From Stutzerimonas stutzeri (lineage in GTDB: Bacteria; Pseudomonadota; Gammaproteobacteria; Pseudomonadales; Pseudomonadaceae): DNA of 64,000 bases. The position numbers and the translations under genes were made by a program. The DNA lies in NCBI RefSeq assembly GCF_024448695.1, contig NZ_JAMOHY010000002.1:124001-188000 (forward strand). Direction: 5' to 3'. The notes beneath the pieces are model-generated. The model was not told the DNA's origin, searched no databases, and saw only the letters and a list, made by a program, of their open reading frames with translations. Positions 37,268-44,968 of this stretch are shown piece by piece (positions within the stretch are counted from its first letter, which is position 1; every line of letters begins with the position of its first letter).

Positions 37268-37945
37268 TTACTGGCCGATGACCTGTACATGGGAAAGCGG
37301 AACGCTGCCGAGCCCGGCCAGATTGAGCATCAGCTCGCTGCCGCCCAAGGTCACGCTGTCAACGTTGGCCGGCAGCATGGTGTAGAGCGCCCTGGTCTCG
37401 CCGTCGTAGGTGGCTTGCGCCTCGAACTTGTAGGTTCCAGGCGGCAAGGTATTGCCGCTGGCATCCTTACCGTCCCACATGAAGCTGATGTTTCCCGCCT
37501 CCTGCTGGCCCATGTTGATCCGATTCACCACCGCCCCGGTGTCGTCATAAACGTCGACGTAAACGTTGCTGCTGCTGACAGGCAGCACCAGGCTGGCCTT
37601 GAAGGTCTCGCTGGTATCCACCACCGCCTTGTCGGTCGGCACGATCACCTTGCGACCGACCAACGAAGAGGCCTGCAGCGCTTGTGAGGACTGATAGCCG
37701 GAAAGAATGGTTTCCATGCTGGAGTTCAGCTTCTCAACGCCCTCAACCGTACTAAACTGCGCCAACTGACCAATGAACTCACCATTCTCCTGCGGCTCCA
37801 GCGGGTTCTGGTTGTTCAACTGAGCCACCAGCAACTCGAGAAATTCGTTCTTGCCAAGGTCGTTACCCTTGACGTCGCGATCCTGGCTGAACTGGTATTG
37901 ATCGAGTACCGAACCGGTACCGCCGACGCCGCCTGTAGTGCTCAT
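37268..37945 (-). CDS. flgD: Flagellar hook-cap scaffold FlgD
   Basis: This 225-residue protein has the FlgD N-terminal motif LGKNEFLELLVAQLNNQNPLE and a C-terminal FlgD Ig-like domain (VYDDTGAVVNRINMGQQEAG). It caps the growing hook and is shed afterwards. It lies between flgC and flgE with gaps of 18 and 42 bp. Confidence 0.93.
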   Translation of the reverse strand: MSTTGGVGGTGSVLDQYQFSQDRDVKGNDLGKNEFLELLVAQLNNQNPLEPQENGEFIGQLAQFSTVEGVEKLNSSMETILSGYQSSQALQASSLVGRKVIVPTDKAVVDTSETFKASLVLPVSSSNVYVDVYDDTGAVVNRINMGQQEAGNISFMWDGKDASGNTLPPGTYKFEAQATYDGETRALYTMLPANVDSVTLGGSELMLNLAGLGSVPLSHVQVIGQ

Positions 37946-37963
37946 GGCTATCTCTCGTAAGGG

Positions 37964-38407
37964 TTACTGGCCCAGGGTCAGGACTTTCTGCAGCATGGTC
38001 TTGGCCGTGTTCATCAACTCGGCATTGGTCTGAAACGAGCGGCTGGCTGAAATCATGTCGGCCATCTCTTCCACCACATTGACGTTCGGGTAATACACAT
38101 ACCCCTCTTCGTTCGCAGCCGGATGGTTTGGCTCGTAACGCGCCTGCAATTCGCTTTGATCCTCCACCACGCCCAGCACCTGAACACCGGCGCCAGCCTG
38201 ATCCTGGTCAGCGAACAGCGATTCGTTCGGCGTGCCATTGGCCTGCTGCAGGACGGTGGCGAATACCGGATGGCGCGCACGGTAGGTCTGATCAACGCTG
38301 GAAGACACGGTCTCGGCGTTGGCGATGTTGCTGGAAATGGTATTCAGCCGCGTGCTCTGGGCACTCATACCGCTACCGGCGATATTGAAAACACTACTAA
38401 GTGACAT
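37964..38407 (-). CDS. flgC: Flagellar proximal rod protein FlgC
   Basis: This 147-residue protein has the axial motif LNTISSNIANAETVSS and the FlgC C-terminus NVVEEMADMISASRSFQTNA. It is part of the proximal rod. It is 14 bp after flgB and 18 bp before flgD. Confidence 0.94.
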   Translation of the reverse strand: MSLSSVFNIAGSGMSAQSTRLNTISSNIANAETVSSSVDQTYRARHPVFATVLQQANGTPNESLFADQDQAGAGVQVLGVVEDQSELQARYEPNHPAANEEGYVYYPNVNVVEEMADMISASRSFQTNAELMNTAKTMLQKVLTLGQ

Positions 38408-38421
38408 GGCGCTGCTCCTTG

Positions 38422-38826
38422 TTATTCGCCGCGCAGGGCGCTCATCAGGCCTTTGAATTTACTGTTGAGCAGAGTAAAGCTCGCCTGGAAATCGATGGCG
38501 TTTTCGGCATAGGTCGCCTGCTCGACTTGCATATCGACGGTATTCTGATCCAGTGATGCGTGATGGGGTGTGCGGAAACGCAACGAGGGATCGGCAATTT
38601 CCATCCCCTCGGCGGCGATGTGCCTGCTGCTGGTCACCGCGACGCCAAAGCCACCCTGAGCCTTGCTGCTCTGCTCGGCCAGAACGGCGCTGAAGTCCAG
38701 GTCCCGCGCCTTGTAGTTGGGCGTGTCTGCGTTGGCGATATTGTTGGCCAGCACCTCGGCCCGCTGCGCGCGAAAGCCTAGCGCCTTCTCGTGGATACCA
38801 AGTGCCTTGTCGAAACTGATGCTCAT
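38422..38826 (-). CDS. flgB: Flagellar proximal rod protein FlgB
   Basis: This 134-residue protein starts MSISFDKALGIHEKALGFRA and carries VLANNIANADTPNYKARDLD. ATG 38826 is chosen because it gives the family N-terminus and lies downstream of the sigma-54 promoter; an in-frame upstream extension would begin at the promoter itself. It is first gene of the flgBCDE unit. Confidence 0.94.
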   Translation of the reverse strand: MSISFDKALGIHEKALGFRAQRAEVLANNIANADTPNYKARDLDFSAVLAEQSSKAQGGFGVAVTSSRHIAAEGMEIADPSLRFRTPHHASLDQNTVDMQVEQATYAENAIDFQASFTLLNSKFKGLMSALRGE

Positions 38827-38869
38827 GATCTGGCCCTCTGCCGGATACAAGTCTGCCTGAGCAAACACC

Positions 38870-38885
38870 AGCAAAGGCCGTGCCA
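38870..38885 (-). promoter_or_regulatory. Sigma-54 promoter for flgBCDE
   Basis: The minus strand reads TGGCACG-GCCT-TTGCT, a full match to TGGCACG-N4-TTGCW. It lies 44 bp upstream of the flgB start codon, placing the transcript start at about 38859. It fits RpoN-dependent class III flagellar control in Pseudomonas. Confidence 0.88.
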
Positions 38886-38940
38886 TTAAATCAAATCATT
38901 GATATACAAAGGCTTTTCAGGAGGGAGGAAATATAGCGCG

Positions 38941-38976
38941 TCAAAAGCGGCAAAGCTTTTCCAGTGTTTTTGCCGC
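38941..38976 (-). terminator. Probable terminator after cheR
   Basis: On the minus strand GCGGCAAA pairs with TTTGCCGC across a 14-nt loop and is followed by TTTTGA. It lies about 55 bp past the cheR stop codon and upstream of the flgB promoter. Confidence 0.5.
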
Positions 38977-39032
38977 CTTCAGCACGGAAGGCGACAGTTT
39001 TTTGCCGCTATTGCTAGGACAAGACCAGAGAC

Positions 39033-39857
39033 TCACTTGGCCTTGTAGATGATGCCAGGGCTGCATTGAACCATCTGATACAACTCGGGCAGACCGTTCA
39101 GGGCCTCGGAGGCCCCAAGGAACAGATAGCCACCCGGCTTCAAGGTGGCGTGGATACGCTTGAGAATGTCCTTCTTCACCTCTGCAGAAAAGTAGATCAG
39201 TACATTCCGGCAGAACACCACGTCGAACTTACCCAGTACGGCATAGCTGTCCAGAAGGTTCTGCACCCGAAACTCTACACGGCTGCGTATGGCAGGTTTG
39301 ACAACCCAGCGCCCCGGTACCTTGACATCGAAATAGCGCTGCAAGCGCTCGCTCGACAAGCCGCGGGCAATGGCAAGGCTGTCGTATTCCGCAGCCTTGC
39401 ATGCCGCGAGCATGGTGCCTGACAACTCGGTCGCAACGATCTGAACCGACGGTTTAGGCTGGCTTGGGTTGCTTCGCTCGTATTCATCGAGTGTCATCGA
39501 CAGGGAATAGGGTTCCTGCCCCGACGAACAGGCTGCCGACCATATGCGCAGCCGCTGCCCGTGAGCAGCCTTGAGCAATTCAGGCAGCACACGACTTCTG
39601 AGCACCTCGAAGGGATAGGCGTCCCGGAACCATAGCGTCTCGTTGGTCGTCATCGCATCAACGACCTGCTCACGCAACCCTCTATGTGGTTGCGCCTGAA
39701 TTTGCCGAACCAGTTCCCCAAGGCTCTTCAGCCCGTGCTGCTCCATCAGCTTATTGAGCCGGCTAGACACGAGATACTGCTTGTTGTTGCCCAGAAGAAT
39801 GCCGCAACTCTTTTCCAGGAACACTCGAAACTGATCGAACTCCAGATCAACTGACAC
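39033..39857 (-). CDS. cheR: Chemotaxis protein methyltransferase CheR
   Basis: This 274-residue SAM-dependent methyltransferase methylates glutamates of chemoreceptors. The N-terminal helical domain FDQFRVFLEKSCGILLGNNK is followed by the catalytic domain with IWSAACSSGQEPYSLSMTL and FCRNVLIYF. Start GTG 39857 is preferred: it has a GGTGAGG site upstream and clears the cheV stop, while the longer frame to 39923 overlaps cheV and adds an atypical N-terminus. It forms a unit with cheV, the same pairing as near flgAMN in P. aeruginosa. Confidence 0.92.
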   Translation of the reverse strand: MSVDLEFDQFRVFLEKSCGILLGNNKQYLVSSRLNKLMEQHGLKSLGELVRQIQAQPHRGLREQVVDAMTTNETLWFRDAYPFEVLRSRVLPELLKAAHGQRLRIWSAACSSGQEPYSLSMTLDEYERSNPSQPKPSVQIVATELSGTMLAACKAAEYDSLAIARGLSSERLQRYFDVKVPGRWVVKPAIRSRVEFRVQNLLDSYAVLGKFDVVFCRNVLIYFSAEVKKDILKRIHATLKPGGYLFLGASEALNGLPELYQMVQCSPGIIYKAK

Positions 39858-39897
39858 TAATAACGCCTCACCATTCAAAAGAGCACTGCTCTCGACA

Positions 39898-40824
39898 TCA
39901 ACCCGCAGCCCGAATTCGCTCAATCACTCGACTAGCCAGGTCGTCTGGCTGGAACTTGGCGAGAAAATCATCTGCTCCAACGCGCTTGACCATGCTCTGG
40001 TTGAACACGCCGGAGAGCGAAGTATGCAGCAGAATATGCATATCACCCATAGCAGGATCCTGACGGACCTCAGTAGTCAGGGTGTATCCGTCCATTTCGG
40101 GCATCTCGATGTCTGAAATCATCATCATGAACTCATCGGACGGTTTTTTTCCCTCCGCGATAAGCCCCTTAAGATAGTTCAGCGCCTGGCGACCGTCGTT
40201 CTTCGCGATCACTTCGATACCCAGCCCCTGCAGGCATCGAATGATCTGTTTTCGCGCCACAGAAGAGTCATCAACGATCAACACACGACTGGATGATGCG
40301 CGACTATGCGTCTCGTCATCCGTGATGCCGACCGAAACCTGCTCGGAGACCGGCGCCACTTCGGCCAATACCTTTTCAACATCGATGATTTCGACCATCT
40401 GCCCATCTACATGCGTTACAGCCGTCAAGTAATGATCAGACCCTACGCCTTGGGGTGGCGGAAGAATATTCTCCCAGTTCATGTTGACGATCCGCTCGAC
40501 CGAGTGAACCAGAAAGCCAAGAACCCTGGTGTTGTACTCAACAATGATGGCGAAGCTGTTGGTCAGGTCGTCAAGTGCCGGTTTGCCGGTCGCCAGCGAG
40601 AGGTCAAGGATAGATAACGTACTGCCGCGTATATTCGCAACACCCCGCACGACCGGGCTCGACTTGGGCATGTGGGTCAGCCGGGGGCACTGCAGCACTT
40701 CCCTGACCTTGAATACATTGATTCCGTAAAGCTGTTTGCCTTCCAGCCTGAACAACAGCAATTCCAGACGGTTTTGCCCTACCAGCTGAGTACGCTGATT
40801 AACCGAATCCATTACACCGGCCAT
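39898..40824 (-). CDS. cheV: Chemotaxis coupling protein CheV
   Basis: This 308-residue protein has an N-terminal CheW domain (about 15-160, LLLFRLEGKQLYGINVFKVR) and a C-terminal receiver domain with RVLIVDDSSVARKQI, phospho-acceptor MISDIEMPEMDG and LHTSLSG. It links chemoreceptors to CheA and is itself phosphorylated. ATG 40824 has AGAGGA upstream and gives the family length; the frame runs further into flgA antisense sequence that is not CheV. It lies upstream of cheR. Confidence 0.92.
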   Translation of the reverse strand: MAGVMDSVNQRTQLVGQNRLELLLFRLEGKQLYGINVFKVREVLQCPRLTHMPKSSPVVRGVANIRGSTLSILDLSLATGKPALDDLTNSFAIIVEYNTRVLGFLVHSVERIVNMNWENILPPPQGVGSDHYLTAVTHVDGQMVEIIDVEKVLAEVAPVSEQVSVGITDDETHSRASSSRVLIVDDSSVARKQIIRCLQGLGIEVIAKNDGRQALNYLKGLIAEGKKPSDEFMMMISDIEMPEMDGYTLTTEVRQDPAMGDMHILLHTSLSGVFNQSMVKRVGADDFLAKFQPDDLASRVIERIRAAG

Positions 40825-40878
40825 GCCAGTTTCCTCTTGCTTGCGCGATGGGCATATAGACGCTTCGACTGAGCTCGA

Positions 40879-40894
40879 CGGCACGTACCTTGCT
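40879..40894 (+). promoter_or_regulatory. Sigma-54-like promoter for flgA
   Basis: The sequence CGGCACG-TACC-TTGCT matches TGGCACG-N4-TTGCW at all fixed positions but the first. The expected transcript start (about 40905) falls at the first candidate ATG of flgA. In P. aeruginosa flgA is placed among FleQ/RpoN-dependent genes. Confidence 0.65.
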
Positions 40895-40905
40895 TTGAGT
40901 GAGCC

Positions 40906-41658
40906 ATGAGCGAACAGATGACTTTTTCCCGGCGTCCTTGCAAGGTTCTTTTCAGGGCAATCCTGTTGCCGCTTCTGTGCGGGGCGGGTCAGTTTGCCGA
41001 ATCGGCAACGGTAACGCGACCCGAACAGCTTATCGGCGCCACCCGTGAATATCTTGAGCGTGAGGTAGCCGAGTACTTGCAGCGTAGCCAAATTCAGGCG
41101 CGTCACCAGGTCGAGATCAACCGACTGGACCCTCGCCTGCGCCTGGCATTGTGTGATCAGCCTTTGGCGACAAAACTCGAAAGCCCCACCCAGCCGGTCG
41201 GCCGGGCCACTGTCCGGGTGAGCTGTGAAGGTTCCTCCCCGTGGTCCGTATTCGTGCCTGCACAAATTCATCTGTTTCGCGAAGTCGTGGTGGCCAAACG
41301 ACCATTGCAGCGCAACAGCACCCTGGAAGCTGCCGATATAGTACTGGCTGAACGGGACGTCGGGCTGCTGAACCAAGGCTACCTAACCTCGCTCGACCAG
41401 GCCCTTGGCAACAAGCTCACCCGCAGTGCACAGCCGGACCAGGTATTACCACCCAGCCACGTATCACCAGCCGAGGTGGTGCGAAAAGGCGATCAGGTAG
41501 TAATCAGCGCGAAAAATTCAACGATAAATGTGAGAATGCCGGGAGAAGCGCTGTCAGATGGAGCACTGGGCAGCCAGATTCGGGTCAAGAACCAACGTTC
41601 AGGGCGAGTGATCCGGGCTCGGGTTACAGGCCCAGGACAGGTAGAAGTCTTGATGTAA
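40906..41658 (+). CDS. flgA: Flagellar P-ring assembly chaperone FlgA
   Basis: This protein of up to 250 residues has an N-terminal export signal (RAILLPLLCGAGQFAESA) and the SAF/FlgA region with RPLQRNSTLEAADIVLAERD and the C-terminal VISAKNSTINVRMPGEALSDG. It assists P-ring formation in the periplasm. Starts at 40906 and 40918 are both possible. The sigma-54-like site upstream puts the transcript start at about 40905, so use of 40906 would be leaderless and 40918 would have a very short leader. It is divergent from cheV. Confidence 0.92.
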   Translation: MSEQMTFSRRPCKVLFRAILLPLLCGAGQFAESATVTRPEQLIGATREYLEREVAEYLQRSQIQARHQVEINRLDPRLRLALCDQPLATKLESPTQPVGRATVRVSCEGSSPWSVFVPAQIHLFREVVVAKRPLQRNSTLEAADIVLAERDVGLLNQGYLTSLDQALGNKLTRSAQPDQVLPPSHVSPAEVVRKGDQVVISAKNSTINVRMPGEALSDGALGSQIRVKNQRSGRVIRARVTGPGQVEVLM

Positions 41659-41687
41659 GAGCAGCCTGCGACGAACTGAAATAAAGC

Positions 41688-41714
41688 TAAAGTTTCGAAG
41701 GGCCGTGCCGAAAA
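41688..41714 (+). promoter_or_regulatory. Sigma-28 (FliA) promoter for flgM
   Basis: TAAAGTTT (41688-41695) is followed by 11 bp and GCCGAAAA (41707-41714). This matches the FliA consensus TAAAGTTT-N11-GCCGATAA with one mismatch and exact spacing. It lies about 37 bp upstream of the flgM start, consistent with FliA-dependent flgM expression. Confidence 0.87.
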
Positions 41715-41750
41715 ACTGGCAAGCGTACTGATTTCTTAGAGGTTTCGATC

Positions 41751-42086
41751 ATGGTTATCGATTTCAATCGGCCAAATGGTGCAGGTAACCTGCAAAACGG
41801 CGGGCGCAGCAATGGCGTCCAGAATGCCGACAGGCCTGCCACTCAGCAGAGCCCTGCAACGGACACCGCCAAAGGCTCGGGCACCAGCACCGTGGCGTCG
41901 GGCGAAAACGTTCAGCTCAGCCCCGAAGCACAGCGCCTTCAGCAAGCTGCAGAAAAGCTCAATGAACAACCCTCTGTTGACCAGGAGCGCGTTTCCCGCA
42001 TTCGCCAGGCCATCGCCGACGGCAGCTACCAGATCGACAGCCAGCGTGTCGCATCGAAACTGCTGTCCTTCGAAAGCCAGCGCTGA
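41751..42086 (+). CDS. flgM: Anti-sigma-28 factor FlgM
   Basis: This 111-residue protein is disordered in its N-terminal half (rich in Asn, Ala, Thr). The conserved C-terminal FlgM core [19 protein letters not shown] ... [20 protein letters not shown] binds FliA. It holds FliA until it is exported through the completed hook. It follows a FliA promoter and is 47 bp ahead of flgN. Confidence 0.93.
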   Translation: MVIDFNRPNGAGNLQNGGRSNGVQNADRPATQQSPATDTAKGSGTSTVASGENVQLSPEAQRLQQAAEKLNEQPSVDQERVSRIRQAIADGSYQIDSQRVASKLLSFESQR

Positions 42087-42133
42087 ATTCCAGACGCCAA
42101 GGGTAGCCAGGGCGCCGAAGCATGGAGATCAAC

Positions 42134-42604
42134 ATGCAAGATACTGAAGTGCTTCAATTACTCACTGAAGATATCGGCACCGCACAAAAACTTCTTGAGC
42201 TCATGGACGCCGAGTATCTGGCGCTCGCCGAACGCGATCTGTCTGGCCTGGAAACACTGCTGACGCAAAAGCAAGCCCTGCTTGCTCTCTTGGGGCAACA
42301 CGGCGCATTGCGCAGCCAGACACTTGCAAAGGCGCAGCTGAGCATCGACCAAAACGGCCTCGCAGCCTTTGCAGCCGCATCGACAGTAGGTCCGAGCATT
42401 CTGGCCGAAGCAGAGCAGCTCGATAAGGCGCTTGAAGCCTGCCGAATCGCTAACGAGCGCAACGGCCAGCAGATTCGAGCCAACCAGAGCGCTGTCGGCA
42501 ACATGCTGAACGTGCTGCAAGGCAGCAATCATGCCCCCGATCTCTATGATCGACGCGGCAGTGCTGCCAAAAGTTCATACAATCGTCCACTCAGCCAAGC
42601 CTGA
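42134..42604 (+). CDS. flgN: Flagellar export chaperone FlgN
   Basis: This 156-residue mostly helical protein begins with LLTEDIGTAQKLLELMDAEY and carries the FlgN segment ALAERDLSGLETLLTQKQALL. It chaperones FlgK and FlgL to the export gate. ATG 42134 is preferred over 42122 because GGAG lies six bases upstream of it. It is in the flgM operon. Confidence 0.9.
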   Translation: MQDTEVLQLLTEDIGTAQKLLELMDAEYLALAERDLSGLETLLTQKQALLALLGQHGALRSQTLAKAQLSIDQNGLAAFAAASTVGPSILAEAEQLDKALEACRIANERNGQQIRANQSAVGNMLNVLQGSNHAPDLYDRRGSAAKSSYNRPLSQA

Positions 42605-42677
42605 AAGCCCCGCAACCCAATAAAGGCACAATGCTACTATACGGCTGAAACCGTTAAGTGCCGGAGAGCAATACACA

Positions 42678-43427
42678 GTGTCCAACCCTTTTGCGAAGGA
42701 AGAAGGCCCACAACCGCCTCAGCTTCTCAAGACGCCCGTTGAAGTCTATTCCAGCCTGCGTCCACTTCTCGATAGTCGCTCCCCCCTGCTGCTCCGCTTT
42801 ACCGAGCGCAGCCAGCGCTACCAGACCTATCTGGTTGACATAAACCGGGAAAAAGGCTGGATCGCTCTTGACGAACTGGTTCCCACTGACGGTGAGCGGC
42901 TACTCAAGGCCGGTGAAACTTTTCAGATAGAAGGCTTCCACGACGGTGTACGCATCGTCTGGAACAATGATCACCCCGCACACGCCGGCGAGCTGAACGA
43001 CGCACCCTGCTACTGGATCCCTCTCCCGCTGGAGATTCTTTATCACCAACGTCGTAACGCTTATCGCGCGCAGTTGATGGGGCAACTCATCAGCGTTGTG
43101 CTCAATGGGCGAACAATCAAGACCCCCTTGGAAGGCAAACTTTTGGACATGTCTGCAACCGGTTGCAGACTGAGCTTCAAGGGTGATATCCAGAGCCGCT
43201 TGCAGACTGGCCAGGTTTACGAACAGTTTTCCGCCAAACTGCCTTTTGGCACCATCACGACAGAGGTAGAGCTACGCCACCTCGCCTTTGATGAAAGGAT
43301 CGACACGACCTTTTGCGGTATGCGCTTTCATCGCATCAGCGGCCTGACACAGCGCCAGATAGAGCGATTTGTCTATCAACTACAGCGCGAAGCGCGACGC
43401 GATCAAGTGGTAGATCGCTTCGACTAA
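42678..43427 (+). CDS. ycgR: Flagellar brake protein YcgR/FlgZ (PilZ domain)
   Basis: This 249-residue protein has an N-terminal YcgR domain (about 20-115) and a C-terminal PilZ domain. The PilZ domain has the c-di-GMP-binding RRNAYR (RxxxR) and DMSATG (DxSxxG) motifs. It slows the motor or changes motility when c-di-GMP is high. The start is GTG at 42678, preceded by GGAGAG. Position after flgN is conserved in pseudomonads, and the protein could respond to the EAL-GGDEF enzyme elsewhere in the window. Confidence 0.9.
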   Translation: MSNPFAKEEGPQPPQLLKTPVEVYSSLRPLLDSRSPLLLRFTERSQRYQTYLVDINREKGWIALDELVPTDGERLLKAGETFQIEGFHDGVRIVWNNDHPAHAGELNDAPCYWIPLPLEILYHQRRNAYRAQLMGQLISVVLNGRTIKTPLEGKLLDMSATGCRLSFKGDIQSRLQTGQVYEQFSAKLPFGTITTEVELRHLAFDERIDTTFCGMRFHRISGLTQRQIERFVYQLQREARRDQVVDRFD

Positions 43428-43546
43428 CACGCGCACTGCTCGCCTCGTTGCCACAAAGCTGCCGAGGCACATCCATCTTGCCGCTCCAGCGCGCCGGGCG
43501 ACAAGCAGAAGGCGTCCATACAGGTCGACAAGAAAGAACTGAAATA

Positions 43547-43623
43547 TGGCGTCCCAGGCGAGGTTCGAACTCACAACCTTCCCCTTAGGAGGGGGATGCT
43601 CTATCCAATTGAGCTACTGGGAC
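43547..43623 (-). tRNA. tRNA-Arg (CCT)
   Basis: This 77-nt tRNA has acceptor arms GTCCCAG/CTGGGAC and an encoded CCA (43547-43549). The anticodon loop is CTCCTAA with anticodon CCT on a TCCCC/GGGGA stem, and the T-loop is GTTCGAA. It stands alone between ycgR and the two small genes. I looked for an integrated element beside it and saw none. Confidence 0.95.
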
Positions 43624-43858
43624 TTCAGGCGGGGCGACATAGTAGCGAGCTGCAGAATATTTGTCATGCTTGAGCGTGGTCCCTACCAGCACATCCTTGA
43701 AACAGCTTTCGACGAAAACCTCTCTCGCGCACCCAGAAGACCGAGCGCAATTGCATTTTGCACGAAGCGACCGGCCAATCCTTGCAAAACGCACCCTAAA
43801 GCCCGCAGATACAACAACTAACTCATTGATTTTTTTAGAGTTTTTTGAATAACACAAC

Positions 43859-43874
43859 TGGCACAACGAATGCT
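43859..43874 (+). promoter_or_regulatory. Sigma-54-like promoter upstream of two tiny genes
   Basis: The sequence TGGCAC-AACGA-ATGCT matches the TGGCAC-N5-TTGCW core with one mismatch and keeps the GG-N10-GC spacing. The expected transcript start (about 43886) lies 25 bp before the ATG of the 71-residue gene, leaving room for its AAGGAG site. A T-rich stretch lies just upstream. Confidence 0.7.
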
Positions 43875-43910
43875 AGCTAGGTAGTCACCATAAACGCGAA
43901 GGAGACGCCT

Positions 43911-44126
43911 ATGACACATTCAGCTTACTTGCTCAGCACCGCCGTGCTGGCAGCCGCAGCTGCGATCCACTTGCAAGGCATGAGTTCGGGCATGGATCGC
44001 TTACACCCGGATATCACTTCGAACGAATCCCGCCCAATGACTTTTCACAGCTCGCCCCCTCCCGCCCAAACCATCGGGAATGGCGAAGTGAGATCAGTCC
44101 AGCAACCACAGCGTTGGGTTTTCTAG
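43911..44126 (+). CDS. Small exported or membrane-anchored protein behind a sigma-54-like promoter
   Basis: This 71-residue protein has an N-terminal hydrophobic segment (AYLLSTAVLAAAAAIHLQG) that is a signal peptide or anchor, and a Pro/Ser/Gln-rich tail ending QRWVF. A strong AAGGAG site lies 8 bases before the ATG. No family is recognised. It is probably cotranscribed with the 60-residue gene 36 bp downstream. The combination of a good ribosome site and promoter supports a real gene. Confidence 0.62.
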   Translation: MTHSAYLLSTAVLAAAAAIHLQGMSSGMDRLHPDITSNESRPMTFHSSPPPAQTIGNGEVRSVQQPQRWVF

Positions 44127-44162
44127 ACCCCCACAATCGTTGAATCAACCGAGGAAACAACC

Positions 44163-44345
44163 ATGTCTCTCCTTGCTTTTTTCTTCCTCTCGCTCTGCAT
44201 TACTTGCGCGCTCCTGGGGCTAAGTGTCGAGCTAGCCGAAGCCTGGGCAACCCTGGCGAAAGCCGGAGCAGTCCTGTTCGGGTCACTTTTTACCGGCTCA
44301 CTGATTGTTGGAAAGCGGATCAAATTTGACCCTGTATTGCGCTAG
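44163..44345 (+). CDS. Small two-segment membrane protein
   Basis: This 60-residue protein has two hydrophobic segments (LLAFFFLSLCITCALLGLSV and AGAVLFGSLFTGSLIVG) and a basic C-terminus (KRIKFDPVLR). GAGGAA lies about 8 bases before the ATG. It follows the 71-residue gene closely and precedes amrZ. No family is recognised and the function is unknown. Confidence 0.6.
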   Translation: MSLLAFFFLSLCITCALLGLSVELAEAWATLAKAGAVLFGSLFTGSLIVGKRIKFDPVLR

Positions 44346-44462
44346 GAAAAGGGCATCAGATCACAATAGAGGCATTCTGATACCATCATGACTTTACTCG
44401 ACCCGCTATCGACGTATAATTGGCGTCATTAAGTCGTCTGCCATCTTTATTCCCAGCTGAGG

Positions 44463-44490
44463 GAACAGCCAAGGGATTTTGGTTGTCAGA
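44463..44490 (+). promoter_or_regulatory. Candidate AlgU (sigma-22) promoter for amrZ
   Basis: GAACAG (44463-44468), a 17-bp spacer and TCAGA (44486-44490) resemble the AlgU/RpoE consensus GAACTT-N16/17-TCTGA, about 55 bp upstream of amrZ. amrZ transcription depends on AlgU in P. aeruginosa. The match is partial. GGCAATAAGCC at 44505-44515, resembling AmrZ operators, lies just downstream. Confidence 0.42.
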
Positions 44491-44546
44491 CCGATGACTA
44501 GAACGGCAATAAGCCACCATCGCCCACCTGACTACCGGTTTAAAGT

Positions 44547-44873
44547 ATGCGCCCATTGAAGCAGGCAGTTTATTCCAGCCGCACGGCTGACAAGTTCGTG
44601 GTTCGGTTACCTGACGGAATGCGTGAGCGTATTGCCGAGGTTGCACGTAATCATCATCGCAGCATGAATTCAGAAATCATTGCTCGTCTGGAGCAAAGCC
44701 TTCTTCAGGAAGGTGCGCTGGGTGATGATCTGAATATGCGCCTCGACAGCCCCGAGCTTTCGCTTCATGAGCGCGAGTTGCTGCAGCGCTTTCGCCATCT
44801 GGCTCACCGTCAGCAAAACGCCCTGATCGCTCTGATTGCACAAGATAGCGAAGCCGTCAAAGACGACGAGTGA
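44547..44873 (+). CDS. amrZ: Ribbon-helix-helix regulator AmrZ
   Basis: This 108-residue Arc-type regulator has a flexible N-terminal arm, the ribbon-helix-helix domain ([20 protein letters not shown] then [20 protein letters not shown]) and a C-terminal oligomerisation region with [21 protein letters not shown] recognise it as AmrZ (AlgZ). In P. aeruginosa it activates alginate and pilus genes, represses fleQ and its own gene, and alters c-di-GMP. Its position beside flagellar genes fits a motility role. It ends at a bidirectional terminator. Confidence 0.93.
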   Translation: MRPLKQAVYSSRTADKFVVRLPDGMRERIAEVARNHHRSMNSEIIARLEQSLLQEGALGDDLNMRLDSPELSLHERELLQRFRHLAHRQQNALIALIAQDSEAVKDDE

Positions 44874-44917
44874 CAAAAAACGGGGCGCTAACATTGCAGT
44901 TGCACCGCCGCCGTACA

Positions 44918-44953
44918 TACAAAAACGCCTCGACTTGTCGAGGCGTTTTTGTA
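44918..44953. terminator. Bidirectional terminator between amrZ and oadB
   Basis: A 17-bp perfect stem (44918-44934 and 44937-44953) has a GC-rich centre (ACGCCTCGAC) flanked by A-run and T-run ends. It lies between the convergent amrZ and oadB stops and has a T-run in both directions. Confidence 0.92.
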
Positions 44954-44968
44954 TTCGTGGAGGGCTAA

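Noticed and set aside
39858-39923. A longer CheR start at 39923
   Set aside because: It would overlap cheV and add 22 residues atypical of CheR. GTG 39857 has a ribosome site and gives the expected length.
43547-43910. An integrated element at tRNA-Arg(CCT)
   Set aside because: tRNA genes are common attachment sites, but no integrase, repeat of the tRNA 3' end or foreign gene block follows.
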